From an uncultured Clostridia bacterium (GTDB lineage Bacteria; Bacillota; Clostridia; TANB77; CAG-508), in assembly GCA_934149115.1 (NCBI GenBank), contig CAKPDW010000059.1, positions 1 through 8,960 of the forward strand: 8,960 bases of DNA, written 5' to 3'. This document shows positions 1 to 7,843 of the stretch, one piece after another (positions within the stretch are counted from its first letter, which is position 1; every line of letters begins with the position of its first letter). The notes below the pieces were generated by a model, which searched no databases, was not told the origin of the DNA, and saw only the letters and a program-made list of their open reading frames with translations. A program made the translations under genes and the position numbers.

Positions 1-3000
1 TATTCGTTCCTCCAAATACTTTACTTGAAACATAATCTCCAGTTGCAGAAGCTAATTTTAACATAATTGAACTTGCAGATCTTGTTGTAGGTGCATTAAT
101 TGTTTCTGTTCCAATCGTTAGATTACTTGCAAATCCTCCGACAGCAACTATATTATCCTCACTATCTGTTATAAGTTTGGCAATATCTTCATCATTCGAA
201 CCACCTACTTTTTGGCTCCATTGATATGCTCCATCCGTAGAAAATGCAACTATTACAAAATCTTGATTTCCTGCATTTGTAATTGAATTTCCATCTACAT
301 AAATTGTTCCTAAATAATTTATAGCTACTGCTATTCCCTGTGAAGTTTCAGTTACAGAAGTTAAATCAATATCTCCTGTTCCAGTAATTGCTTTATGCCA
401 TTTATAATTACCATTTGCATCATAGCAAATAATATATCCATTATTCTTTCCTTTTTTTGTTATTGTTGTATTATTAATAATAATTGATGGACTACCAAAC
501 TTTCCTACAGCTACAATATCTCCATTTGCTAAAACTCTTGCATCTTTCATTTCATCTTGATAAATTCCACCAATTGTTTTTTTCCAAACTTCATTTCCAG
601 AACTATCAAGTTTCATTACAATAGCATCTTTTTTATTAGAGCTATATTCATATCCACTTACAACATATCCACCATCAGCTGCAATATCAACACTATAAAA
701 TTCGTCAGCCTGAGCAGTTCCAAAATTTTTAAACCATTCTACATTTCCATCAGAATCATATTTAGCAATTAATTGATCAAAACTACCTACTGATGTGCTA
801 TCAACGTTTCCATCACCATCAATATCTAATTCTCCTGAATAACTTCCTACAATAACATATCCAGCATCTTCTGTACTCTCAACATCATATACCTCTTGTA
901 AACCTGAACCAGTAACACCTTTTGCATATTTTAGTGTAAATTCTGATTCCTCTGGTCTATTTGCTCCAATACCAATATAATATGTTCTATCTTCTTCATT
1001 TTCTGGTAAATCATATCCTTCTGGAGCATCAACTTCAATCGCTTTGTACAATCCTTCTGGTAAATTTGCTGTAATTTCACCATTTTCATCTGTTGTTAAT
1101 CCATAATAACCACTTCCAGCAATCTTGGCATTTCTAACAAATCCTGAATCTAATCCTTCATTCTCTGAACCATCTTTTCTATATGTAAACGTAATTATAT
1201 ATGTTCCAGCTGTCAAATTGATTTCTTTATTTGTAAATTTTAAACTTTCATATGTATCTGAACTATTATATCCACCTATTTTTGTAGAAGTTCCACCAGT
1301 AGTCGTATTGGTTGAAGTATTCTTAATTTCATAATATAAATAGTCATAACTTGCACTTTTTGAAGAAACTGCCCAATCAAACGTTAATGTACTATCTTCT
1401 GTTAATGTAAACTCATCTGAAACTAATTTACTTACAGCATTATTTACACCTTTTCCACCACTTTCCCACGTTCCATCAGTTCTTATTGTCCAAGGATTTG
1501 TTTCTGTCGTAGTAAATGTTAGATTAATTGGAGCTTTACCAAATAATTTTCCAATTGGATTTCCATTAACATCATAAACAGTATTTCCATTCAAGTCTGT
1601 AATTTTAAATACAGCTCCAGGTAACACTTGATTATTATCACCTTTCTTAGTCAATTTGAATATTTCTTTATTCTCAAAAGTAAATGTAATATTATCCGTT
1701 TCAGCTGCTTTATCCTTTAAAACATTTTCTCCCTCTAAAACTGTTACAACCATTTTTCCATCTTGTTTTTCAGCCTTGAATTTAACTTCTGTTGAGTCTG
1801 TAATATATCCCTCTGTAGCACTAATCTCCTTTAAAATATATTCACCAGTTATATATTTTCCATCAACATATTGATACAAATTAGGAATAGTAACTACTCC
1901 ATTTTCACCAGTTGTATAATAATTTTCTTCATTCGTATCTAATGATTTTAATTTGAATTGTGTTCCAACAAGAGGATTACCATCCTTATCTTGTTTTCTT
2001 AAATTCAAGCTATATGTTGGAATACTTTCATTTGTTATATTTACATTAACTGTACCTTTATCAACTCCATCATCTTCAACAATTGTTGCATTTTTAAAAT
2101 TATCATCATCAGTAGTTATAACAAGTTGTCCAGTAGAATTTCTTGAAACAGTAAATGTTATTATATTTTGATTTACATAGTACCCCTCTGCTTTAGTTTC
2201 TTGCAATTTATATTCAGTATCTGGAATTAAATTAATCATTGAAATTTCGCCATTGCTATTTGTTGTAAAAATTCTTCCAGTATCACCATATACTCCACCA
2301 GTTAATCTAAATTTAACCCCCTTTAGTTTTTCTCCTGTAGTATTTGATTTAACAATTTTAACATCATATTTTGCTATATCTTCAACTCCAAGGTTCAAAG
2401 TATAAATACCATCTTCATTAGTTATATTAGCACTACCTTTCAAAGTACCTGAAATAATATTCACTTGAGGATTACCTTGCTCATCTACTGTCACTTTAAA
2501 TTTAATCTCATCATTGTTTAAAATATAACTTGAAGGTGTTTGAATTTCTTTTAAAGTATATTCCTTATCTATAAATAATCCTGCAACACTTAGATTGCCA
2601 TTAACATCCGTAATTCCAGTTCTAGTCATAGTTCCATCTGTTACTTTGTATGTGGCTTCCTTAACTTTCGTATTCGTTCCTTGCTTATATTTTGTAAGAT
2701 TAATATTATATTTTTTAGCAATCATTATTCCTAAACGATTTACTTCTGTTTTACTCTTTAATTTTCCATCATCTGTATCTAAACAAAATTCAACCATATG
2801 AGTACTGTAAGAAATATTATTATATTTAATATTAGCTGGTATTTGTATACCATAATTAAATACAATTGATTCTTTAGCAGAAAGAACATAACCACTTAAA
2901 TCAATCAAATATGTTTTTACACTTGCCCAATCTGTAACTTGGTCTGCAGTTTTCCAATTATTTTCTGAATTGGTTATATCTTTTGTTACAACTTCATTTG

Positions 3001-5557
3001 TTGAATAATATACTTTGGCTTTATCTTTAATGTTATCTGGTAAATTTATTCCGCCAGCTTTCATCGTAACAGAATATGTTGAACCAAGATCTTTTCCATT
3101 AATTTGATATGTGTTTCCTTTAAACGGAATCTTACCAATTAATTTAACTTCACTAATAGTTCCTGAATAATTATTAGTAATAGTTTGATTTATTTGTGCA
3201 TCTCTTAAATTATTTGATTTATCCAATATAGCAATTTGAGGAGATATAACTTCTGTACCTTCGTCATCAAAATTGCTCAATGTTTGTGAAGTAAGCAATG
3301 ATGTTGGTGCAACAATTTGTAATGATTTTGTTTTGTATAATACATTTTCATCAACGTTTCCATTCCTATTTATGTCTAGTATATCTGCTGTTCTAGAAGT
3401 TGTTTTATAATTGTTGCAATTTTCATTAATTGCATATAATTTAACTTCTTTAGTAGCTGTAGGTTTTCGTGGGTCAGCTGTTATGTCTACATTTATTGTT
3501 ATTTTATATACATCCTCTTGCTCATTGTTTGTATAAATTTTTATAAATCTCTTTCCATTTTCTTCATATGTTTCGTAAGAAGATATTTCAACGTTTGAAT
3601 TATCTATTGTTACAGATTTTAAATCAGTATCTAAAATCTCATCAGGGAATTCAATAATAAATTTACCATTTGTCCATTTTTCTTCATTATAATATGATGT
3701 TTCAGTTGCAATCGTCATAGTTACATTTTTAGTTTCTTGATTTGATATTGCGTATGGTGAAACATTAAATCTTAAATCGGATATCGGTTCTTCATAATAT
3801 GCATAATCTTGATCTGTATTAATTTGTGATTGTGCAGAATCAATGAATAAACCTCCTTTTAAGTATGTATATATATAATTCAAATTTCCAAATTGTTCAT
3901 ATGTATAATCATTTGTTAAACTTTCATCATCAATCTCTTTTATTTGATATACATATAAATATGAATTCAAATTAGCTTTACTTGTTTCAACTCTGATTGA
4001 TTTAACTGTTTTATTAAATTTAAAAGGTGTAGAAGAATTATAATCATTCCAGTTATCTTTTGTTACAGTTAATAACAATTCATTTGTGTCTTTATCATAA
4101 ACTTTTAACCATCCGTCATCTAACAATAATCCATCTAAATTTGAAAAATATACTCCTGTTGTCTTTATATATTTTTTCATATCTGTATATGTTCCTGATG
4201 AATTTAAAAATTTATCATTTTCTGTTTCTTCCATATAAATTCCGCTTTGATTTTTAGCTTGACTTCCTGTATAGCCTCTCCATGTCACAATATACTCATC
4301 TTTGTCTGTTTCACTATTTCCAATGTTGTTATATATATTAAGGGGTAATTTTTTTGAAATTACATATTTATATGTATTTGTATCTGCATTCCATACATAT
4401 TTTCCTATATCTACTTTAAATATCGCTGCTTCTCCTCCTGGCTCGCTCCATGTATGTGTAAATGCTCTTTTGCTTGATGATATATATGGATTTTCGTTTG
4501 AAAATTCCGCACTACTATTATTATATCCATAATAGTAACCTTTAGTTGGAAATGTAAGGCTAATTGTATCAGCTCCTAATTTCTCATATGCTTCTAAAGG
4601 ATATCTTACCTGAATTGAATAGCTATTATATCTAGAAACACTTTTTATAATATTTCCATTACTATCTGTTTCTGCTTCTCTTGAAATTGTTAGTACTTTT
4701 GTGTCTTTATCATAGCTATCTACACAATTTTGAGAAGTTGTTGTTGCATTTATTACATCATATCCATTTAATTGTGGAATAGTAACTTCTATAATTTGTT
4801 TTTGTAGTAATAGCTCTTCTGCTGTTTCTTCATACCCTACATTAAAATCAAGTGTAACTTCATCAGAACCAATAGCAGTAGTGATATCATGATCTGTTGA
4901 ATAATAATTATATACTCTTGTAGATGTCTTTCCATACCAATCTGTTTTTAAATTAATTACTTTATTGATATTGGCTGTTCTCGTTCCATCAGTTGATGTC
5001 CATGTTCCTGTAAGAATAATCTGATTATTTGTAACACTATAATTATTTATATTACTTCCGATATCTGCACTTATAGTCCCATAAAATATTTTTTGTGTTC
5101 CACAATTAATTGTATTTAATTCCAATTGCTTAATATCATTTCCAATATAATCATTCTTCAAGACTTCATCTTTTATCAAAGTTGTTGACAAATCAAAATT
5201 CTTTCCATTAATTTTAATTTTTCCATTTTCAAGTTTTCCATCTGTAAGAACATTAATATCAAAATACAAAGTTGCTTTTTTATCAATATAATTACACGTA
5301 CCATCATACTTTTCAGCATAACCATCACCATCTAAATCTCTGATAAAAAAACTATTAAATTTGACATACTCACAATTATCAATATTAGCATTATCATCTG
5401 TAACTTCAGTGTATGTCATTGCTCTTCTAGTCTCATTGTCATTAACAGCAACCATTTTTTGATTTTTTATTTTAATTATATTAAAGCCTATTATGCTCAA
5501 TGCAATTACTAATATAATTGCAAACAAACTAATTAAAATTTTACTTTTCCTTTTCAT
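1..5557 (-). CDS. Giant secreted SpaA/Cna-B and beta-propeller surface protein (C-terminus beyond left edge)
   Basis: An open frame of 1852 codons runs from an ATG at 5557 to the left edge without a stop; the C-terminus, and any sortase or other anchor, is not visible. The start follows GAAGGA at 10 nt spacing. Residues 1-6 are basic (MKRKSK) and about 7-28 hydrophobic, giving a signal peptide or signal anchor. A calcium-loop-like motif DLDGDGYAEKYD begins at residue 74, and a dockerin-like loop DINRNGNVDENV at 728. SpaA/Cna-B modules lie at about 946-1020, 1063-1133, 1180-1261 and 1300-1528; each has the typical late motif with the Glu known to catalyse isopeptide bonds (YTLKEI, YKLQET, YILKEI, YKAIEV). 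The fourth is split by an insert at about 1345-1475 resembling a jelly-roll/MAM-like domain. From about 1540 onward, SBBP-like repeats (GYVIVG, GYVVSG, DIVAVG, NIVAVG) suggest a beta-propeller. Such proteins are usually cell-wall adhesins. It sits behind its own leader, downstream of the DGR terminator. Confidence 0.88.
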   Translation of the reverse strand, partial: MKRKSKILISLFAIILVIALSIIGFNIIKIKNQKMVAVNDNETRRAMTYTEVTDDNANIDNCEYVKFNSFFIRDLDGDGYAEKYDGTCNYIDKKATLYFDINVLTDGKLENGKIKINGKNFDLSTTLIKDEVLKNDYIGNDIKQLELNTINCGTQKIFYGTISADIGSNINNYSVTNNQIILTGTWTSTDGTRTANINKVINLKTDWYGKTSTRVYNYYSTDHDITTAIGSDEVTLDFNVGYEETAEELLLQKQIIEVTIPQLNGYDVINATTTSQNCVDSYDKDTKVLTISREAETDSNGNIIKSVSRYNSYSIQVRYPLEAYEKLGADTISLTFPTKGYYYGYNNSSAEFSNENPYISSSKRAFTHTWSEPGGEAAIFKVDIGKYVWNADTNTYKYVISKKLPLNIYNNIGNSETDKDEYIVTWRGYTGSQAKNQSGIYMEETENDKFLNSSGTYTDMKKYIKTTGVYFSNLDGLLLDDGWLKVYDKDTNELLLTVTKDNWNDYNSSTPFKFNKTVKSIRVETSKANLNSYLYVYQIKEIDDESLTNDYTYEQFGNLNYIYTYLKGGLFIDSAQSQINTDQDYAYYEEPISDLRFNVSPYAISNQETKNVTMTIATETSYYNEEKWTNGKFIIEFPDEILDTDLKSVTIDNSNVEISSYETYEENGKRFIKIYTNNEQEDVYKITINVDITADPRKPTATKEVKLYAINENCNNYKTTSRTADILDINRNGNVDENVLYKTKSLQIVAPTSLLTSQTLSNFDDEGTEVISPQIAILDKSNNLRDAQINQTITNNYSGTISEVKLIGKIPFKGNTYQINGKDLGSTYSVTMKAGGINLPDNIKDKAKVYYSTNEVVTKDITNSENNWKTADQVTDWASVKTYLIDLSGYVLSAKESIVFNYGIQIPANIKYNNISYSTHMVEFCLDTDDGKLKSKTEVNRLGIMIAKKYNINLTKYKQGTNTKVKEATYKVTDGTMTRTGITDVNGNLSVAGLFIDKEYTLKEIQTPSSYILNNDEIKFKVTVDEQGNPQVNIISGTLKGSANITNEDGIYTLNLGVEDIAKYDVKIVKSNTTGEKLKGVKFRLTGGVYGDTGRIFTTNSNGEISMINLIPDTEYKLQETKAEGYYVNQNIITFTVSRNSTGQLVITTDDDNFKNATIVEDDGVDKGTVNVNITNESIPTYSLNLRKQDKDGNPLVGTQFKLKSLDTNEENYYTTGENGVVTIPNLYQYVDGKYITGEYILKEISATEGYITDSTEVKFKAEKQDGKMVVTVLEGENVLKDKAAETDNITFTFENKEIFKLTKKGDNNQVLPGAVFKITDLNGNTVYDVNGNPIGKLFGKAPINLTFTTTETNPWTIRTDGTWESGGKGVNNAVSKLVSDEFTLTEDSTLTFDWAVSSKSASYDYLYYEIKNTSTNTTTGGTSTKIGGYNSSDTYESLKFTNKEINLTAGTYIITFTYRKDGSENEGLDSGFVRNAKIAGSGYYGLTTDENGEITANLPEGLYKAIEVDAPEGYDLPENEEDRTYYIGIGANRPEESEFTLKYAKGVTGSGLQEVYDVESTEDAGYVIVGSYSGELDIDGDGNVDSTSVGSFDQLIAKYDSDGNVEWFKNFGTAQADEFYSVDIAADGGYVVSGYEYSSNKKDAIVMKLDSSGNEVWKKTIGGIYQDEMKDARVLANGDIVAVGKFGSPSIIINNTTITKKGKNNGYIICYDANGNYKWHKAITGTGDIDLTSVTETSQGIAVAINYLGTIYVDGNSITNAGNQDFVIVAFSTDGAYQWSQKVGGSNDEDIAKLITDSEDNIVAVGGFASNLTIGTETINAPTTRSASSIMLKLASATGDYVSSKVFGGTN

Positions 5558-5567
5558 ATTACCCAAA

Positions 5568-5573
5568 TCCTTC
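5568..5573 (-). promoter_or_regulatory. Ribosome binding site of the giant surface protein
   Basis: GAAGGA lies 10 nt before the ATG at 5557. It supports this start, which also places the basic-hydrophobic signal segment exactly at the N-terminus. Confidence 0.7.
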
Positions 5574-5718
5574 TTATAAACTTTATAATAATAATTACAT
5601 TTTTATTTATTAAAGTAAATGGTAATAAAATGAATATATCCTTTAAATATTAACCTTGCGTAACACTTTCCCCTTCTTTTATGTTTTAATATCTTTTGCT
5701 TTATTTTTTTATTACAAA

Positions 5719-5749
5719 ATTAGACTTTTCTTACGGAATCAACTGTCAT
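5719..5749 (-). promoter_or_regulatory. Possible sigma-A promoter for the surface protein gene
   Basis: The leader between the DGR terminator and the surface protein start is about 220 bp and contains no gene. On the minus strand it contains ATGACA (5744-5749, 5 of 6 to the -35 consensus) and TCTAAT (5719-5724, 5 of 6 to the -10 consensus). The spacer is 19 nt, longer than the ideal 17, and AT-rich sequence throws up such matches often, so this is weak. It would give an untranslated leader of about 150 nt. Confidence 0.25.
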
Positions 5750-5776
5750 GATTATCACAAGAAATATCCTAATGGC

Positions 5777-5805
5777 AAAAAAAAAAATAGTACTTAATGT
5801 ACTAT
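5777..5805 (-). terminator. Rho-independent terminator closing the DGR operon
   Basis: On the minus strand a perfect 7-bp stem (ATAGTAC / GTACTAT, 5787-5805) with a 5-nt loop is followed directly by a run of eleven T (5777-5787). The TAG stop of the last DGR gene (5802-5804) lies inside the stem, so translation ends within the terminator. The stem is short and AT-rich but the U tract is long. It separates the DGR operon from the surface protein gene. Confidence 0.8.
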
Positions 5806-6059
5806 CCCGTTATTATACTCTCTATATTTTTAATTACTACATAGCCTTTTGTCTTTATTTCTCCACGTAACATAACCATCTCAAAATCATTTCTCAAAAT
5901 TCTATCAGCAATATCATCATAACCCCAACATTCTATTATATTTTTATCAACCGTCTCTATCCATAATTTAATTAATGATTTATGAACTAACACATCTCCA
6001 TATATAAATCTAAATTCCCCTAATTTAATAATTTTGCCTAGTAAATAAACTTCATTCAT
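5802..6059 (-). CDS. Small SSB-like OB-fold protein, last gene of the DGR operon
   Basis: The 85-residue product resembles the core of single-stranded DNA-binding proteins. NEVYLLGKI at 2-10 followed by EFRF at 15-18 matches the SSB start (N-V-L-G-R-pE-R). The segment IIECWGYDDIADRI at 41-54 corresponds to the SSB strand and helix around 'aWg..Ae.i', and MLRGEIKTKGYVVI at 63-76 to 'v.GrlqT..y'. It is shorter than usual SSBs and lacks the acidic C-terminal tail that recruits partners. Its ATG overlaps the reverse transcriptase stop by 8 nt (ATGAATGA), so translation is probably coupled. The SSB relation is my reading of the pattern and has not been searched. A role in binding the TR cDNA is inference; a generic OB-fold nucleic acid binder is the fallback. 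Its TAG stop lies in the terminator stem. Confidence 0.72.
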   Translation of the reverse strand: MNEVYLLGKIIKLGEFRFIYGDVLVHKSLIKLWIETVDKNIIECWGYDDIADRILRNDFEMVMLRGEIKTKGYVVIKNIESIITG

Positions 6060-7047
6060 TATTTTCCCTACAATAAAATAACTTTTCTGTCAAGTTTTTT
6101 ACATTAGCAATTTTTATATATCCTATGTGACCAGTTATGTATCTATACGCTTCTTTAGATGAAAGTTCTCCATCTTTTATACTTTGTTCAACTTTTCTTA
6201 GTTTTAATTTTAAATTTCTTTTTCCTCTATCACGAATCTTTAACCTATTCGCATTAATCTTATAACCACAAAAATTCACCCCATTTTTGCTTTTTATAAT
6301 TTGAGTTTTAGAATTTAATTCTAATTTTAAATTTTCACTTAAAAATTTCCTTATCTTACTTAAAATTTCAACAGCCTCTTTTTTGCTCTTCGTTAACACC
6401 AATGAATCATCCATATACCTAAAATAATATTTACATTTCAAATTATGTTTAATAAATTGATCAACCTCATTCAAATATATATTTGCAAATGTTTGACTTG
6501 TATAATTTCCAATTGGTAATCCTTTATCCCCTTCACTTGAATAAATTATTTTATATACTAAATTCATTAATTTTTCATCTTTTATTTTTCTATCAACATT
6601 TTGAAAATATTTCGCCACATCCATTTTCAGTATGTAATATTCTCCCCATATTCTATCACAATGTTTCATAGTCTTTTGAACATCTAAAACGGCACAATGC
6701 ATCCCCCTATCTTTTATGCATGCATATGAAGTATTTATGAAACTTTTCATAAAATATTCCTTTAAGAAATTATCAACTAGCCATCTATGAACAATTCTAT
6801 CAATATATCTTGATACTTGTATTCTTCTTCTTTTTGGTACTTTTACATAGAAAATCCTATACCCTCCATGTTCATATGTTCCATTTTTCAATTGTTGATA
6901 TAACCATTGCAAATATTCTTCTTTTTTTAAATTAAATAAAATAACATCTTTTTTTGTTGTTTTTCCTTTTTGACTTAACTTATGAGCCAACTCTAATTTC
7001 TCATACGTTAATTTTTTTTCAAATTGATTTCTTATTGTTCTTGGCAT
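6052..7047 (-). CDS. DGR reverse transcriptase
   Basis: This 331-residue RNA-directed DNA polymerase copies the TR transcript with errors at adenines in DGR systems. Visible RT motifs in order are: basic KVPKRRRIQVSRYIDRIVHR at 69-88; the catalytic KMDVAKYFQNVD at 141-152 with Asp143; LPIGNYTSQ at 177-185, whose IGxxxSQ form is characteristic of DGR RTs instead of the QGxxxSP of group II introns and retrons; FRYMDDSLVL at 209-218 with Asp213/Asp214; and the FCGYKI motif at 259-264. Length suits a DGR RT, with no maturase or endonuclease domain. The ATG at 7047 is the only possible start because an in-frame TAA lies three codons upstream. The gene overlaps the Avd gene by 29 nt and the SSB-like gene by 8 nt. 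Confidence 0.97.
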   Translation of the reverse strand: MPRTIRNQFEKKLTYEKLELAHKLSQKGKTTKKDVILFNLKKEEYLQWLYQQLKNGTYEHGGYRIFYVKVPKRRRIQVSRYIDRIVHRWLVDNFLKEYFMKSFINTSYACIKDRGMHCAVLDVQKTMKHCDRIWGEYYILKMDVAKYFQNVDRKIKDEKLMNLVYKIIYSSEGDKGLPIGNYTSQTFANIYLNEVDQFIKHNLKCKYYFRYMDDSLVLTKSKKEAVEILSKIRKFLSENLKLELNSKTQIIKSKNGVNFCGYKINANRLKIRDRGKRNLKLKLRKVEQSIKDGELSSKEAYRYITGHIGYIKIANVKNLTEKLFYCRENNE

Positions 7048-7393
7048 AATATTTTACCAATCCTCCTACTATTTTTCCTATTTCATATATTAAATCAATT
7101 GAAACTTTAAATTTTTTCTCGTCAATCCATCTGTTATTTTTCATTATTCGTAAATAAATTCTTTGTGTGTTTAACTCTGCATCTATTAAATTAATGTAAT
7201 ATAACCTTTCCTCCTTTTCAATTTTACTAATATATAAAATATATCTTAACATTTTATACATCGAATTTTTATATTCTGTACCTATACTAAATTTTTCTGT
7301 TCTAGGTAATTTAAAAATTACATCTAGCATATATTGAATGTATCTTTCAGATTTTGGTATTAGTGTAAGTTCATTTTCTTTTTTACTCTCCAA
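7019..7393 (-). CDS. avd: Avd-like four-helix accessory protein of the DGR
   Basis: The 124-residue product is almost entirely helical and matches the Avd/S23-like four-helix bundle family. Helices are expected at about 13-29, 36-57, 60-86 and 90-118. Family landmarks visible are the LPRTEKFSIG segment at 29-38 at the start of helix 2, the ELNTQRIYLRI stretch at 73-83, and EIGKIVGGLVKYY at 104-116, corresponding to the C-terminal 'eig...GGw.k' motif. In the Bordetella phage DGR, Avd forms a basic pentamer that binds the RT and the template RNA and is essential for cDNA synthesis. The start is TTG at 7393, with AAAGGA 9 nt upstream; no ATG precedes residue 22. It overlaps the MutS-like gene by 11 nt and the RT gene by 29 nt. 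Confidence 0.9.
   Translation of the reverse strand: MESKKENELTLIPKSERYIQYMLDVIFKLPRTEKFSIGTEYKNSMYKMLRYILYISKIEKEERLYYINLIDAELNTQRIYLRIMKNNRWIDEKKFKVSIDLIYEIGKIVGGLVKYYAKNNKKSI
7062..7067 (-). promoter_or_regulatory. Distant ribosome binding site of the reverse transcriptase
   Basis: A perfect AGGAGG sits inside the 3' end of the Avd gene, 14 nt before the RT ATG, longer than the usual 5-10 nt. No other in-frame start exists nearer. The wide spacing may weaken RT initiation or make it depend on ribosomes finishing Avd 29 nt downstream; this is inference. Confidence 0.6.
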
Positions 7394-7772
7394 TTTTTCT
7401 AATCCTTTCTAATATATCTTTCTCGTTTTCTGGAAGATTTAAACATTCCTTACAATCTAAACATTTTCTGAATTCATTTACATCTTTTCCTTCATTTTTA
7501 TACAATTCTTCTATTTGATTTTCCTCATTTTTTATATAAATAATAAATGATAAATCATTTTCATTTAATAAATGTATGTATTTTTCAACATTTCTTACAG
7601 GAAAACCAACTTTACAAATTCGCTCTTTTATACACGTTGTCTTTAGTCCTAATACCTCATGTAATACTACTGCATCTTTACCAATTGCTATAAAAAATAT
7701 ACCACTTTTCATTAATATAATTTTTCCTTCATTTTTTTCTTGCAGTTTTTCAATTTCATCTGTTAATTTCAT
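7383..7772 (-). CDS. MutS domain I-like (MSL) DGR accessory protein
   Basis: The frame extends upstream to 7817, but the ATG at 7772 is preceded by AGAAGGAG at 7 nt spacing, giving a 129-residue product. Residues 20-80 read like the N-terminal mismatch-recognition domain of MutS: GIFFIAIGKDAVVLHEVLGL at 24-43 aligns with the E. coli MutS stretch beginning GDFYELF, and VGFPVRNVEKYIHLL at 55-69 with its GIPYHAVENYLAKL stretch. The stacking Phe is kept (Phe26) but the partner Glu of the F-x-E motif is Ile28. None of the MutS core or ATPase domains are present. A C-terminal CLDCKEC (Cys104, 107, 110) could bind metal. MutS-like genes are known as occasional DGR accessory genes, with function unsettled. 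The gene opens the overlapping MSL-Avd-RT-SSB array. Confidence 0.8.
   Translation of the reverse strand: MKLTDEIEKLQEKNEGKIILMKSGIFFIAIGKDAVVLHEVLGLKTTCIKERICKVGFPVRNVEKYIHLLNENDLSFIIYIKNEENQIEELYKNEGKDVNEFRKCLDCKECLNLPENEKDILERIRKIGE
7403..7408 (-). promoter_or_regulatory. Ribosome binding site supporting a TTG start for Avd
   Basis: AAAGGA lies 9 nt before the TTG codon at 7393, inside the end of the MutS-like gene. It fixes the non-ATG start, because the next in-frame ATG would delete the first helix. Confidence 0.6.
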
Positions 7773-7779
7773 TTCATCA

Positions 7780-7787
7780 CTCCTTCT
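7780..7787 (-). promoter_or_regulatory. Ribosome binding site fixing the MutS-like start
   Basis: AGAAGGAG lies 7 nt before the ATG at 7772, the best-spaced Shine-Dalgarno of the operon. It argues against the longer frame starting at 7817, which would place this site inside the coding sequence and start within the terminator-like hairpin. Confidence 0.8.
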
Positions 7788-7808
7788 TTTTTTATTTTCT
7801 ACACATAC

Positions 7809-7843
7809 AAAAAGCAACAGGTACTATTACAATTAGCTGTTGC
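7809..7843 (-). terminator. Terminator or attenuator between TR and accessory genes
   Basis: On the minus strand GCAACAG (7837-7843) pairs with CTGTTGC (7814-7820) in a perfect 7-bp stem around a 16-nt loop, followed at once by TTTTT (7809-7813). This is the shape of a weak intrinsic terminator, 21 nt before the Shine-Dalgarno of the MutS-like gene. It could end a discrete TR RNA while letting part of the transcription through to the protein genes. The large loop and short U tract leave room for doubt. Confidence 0.5.

Noticed and set aside
557..4532. Several plus-strand open frames of 65-76 codons
   Set aside because: They lie antisense to the intact giant surface protein frame, lack ribosome sites and have low-complexity hydrophobic products; they are shadows.
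5640..5680. Riboswitch (c-di-GMP-like ACGCAAGG string) in the surface protein leader
   Set aside because: Only a short string resembles the motif; the paired elements of the aptamer cannot be found around it.
6052..7047. Retron or group II intron reverse transcriptase
   Set aside because: The motif is IGxxxSQ, not QGxxxSP; there is no maturase domain, no intron RNA or msr-msd structure, and a TR/VR pair is present.
7773..7817. Longer start for the MutS-like gene at 7817
   Set aside because: It would begin inside the terminator-like hairpin and contain the strong Shine-Dalgarno that serves the ATG at 7772; the extra 15 residues match nothing in the domain.
6483..7836. Plus-strand frames at 6483-6671 and 7576-7836
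   Set aside because: They are antisense to the RT and the MutS-like gene, which have clear family motifs.
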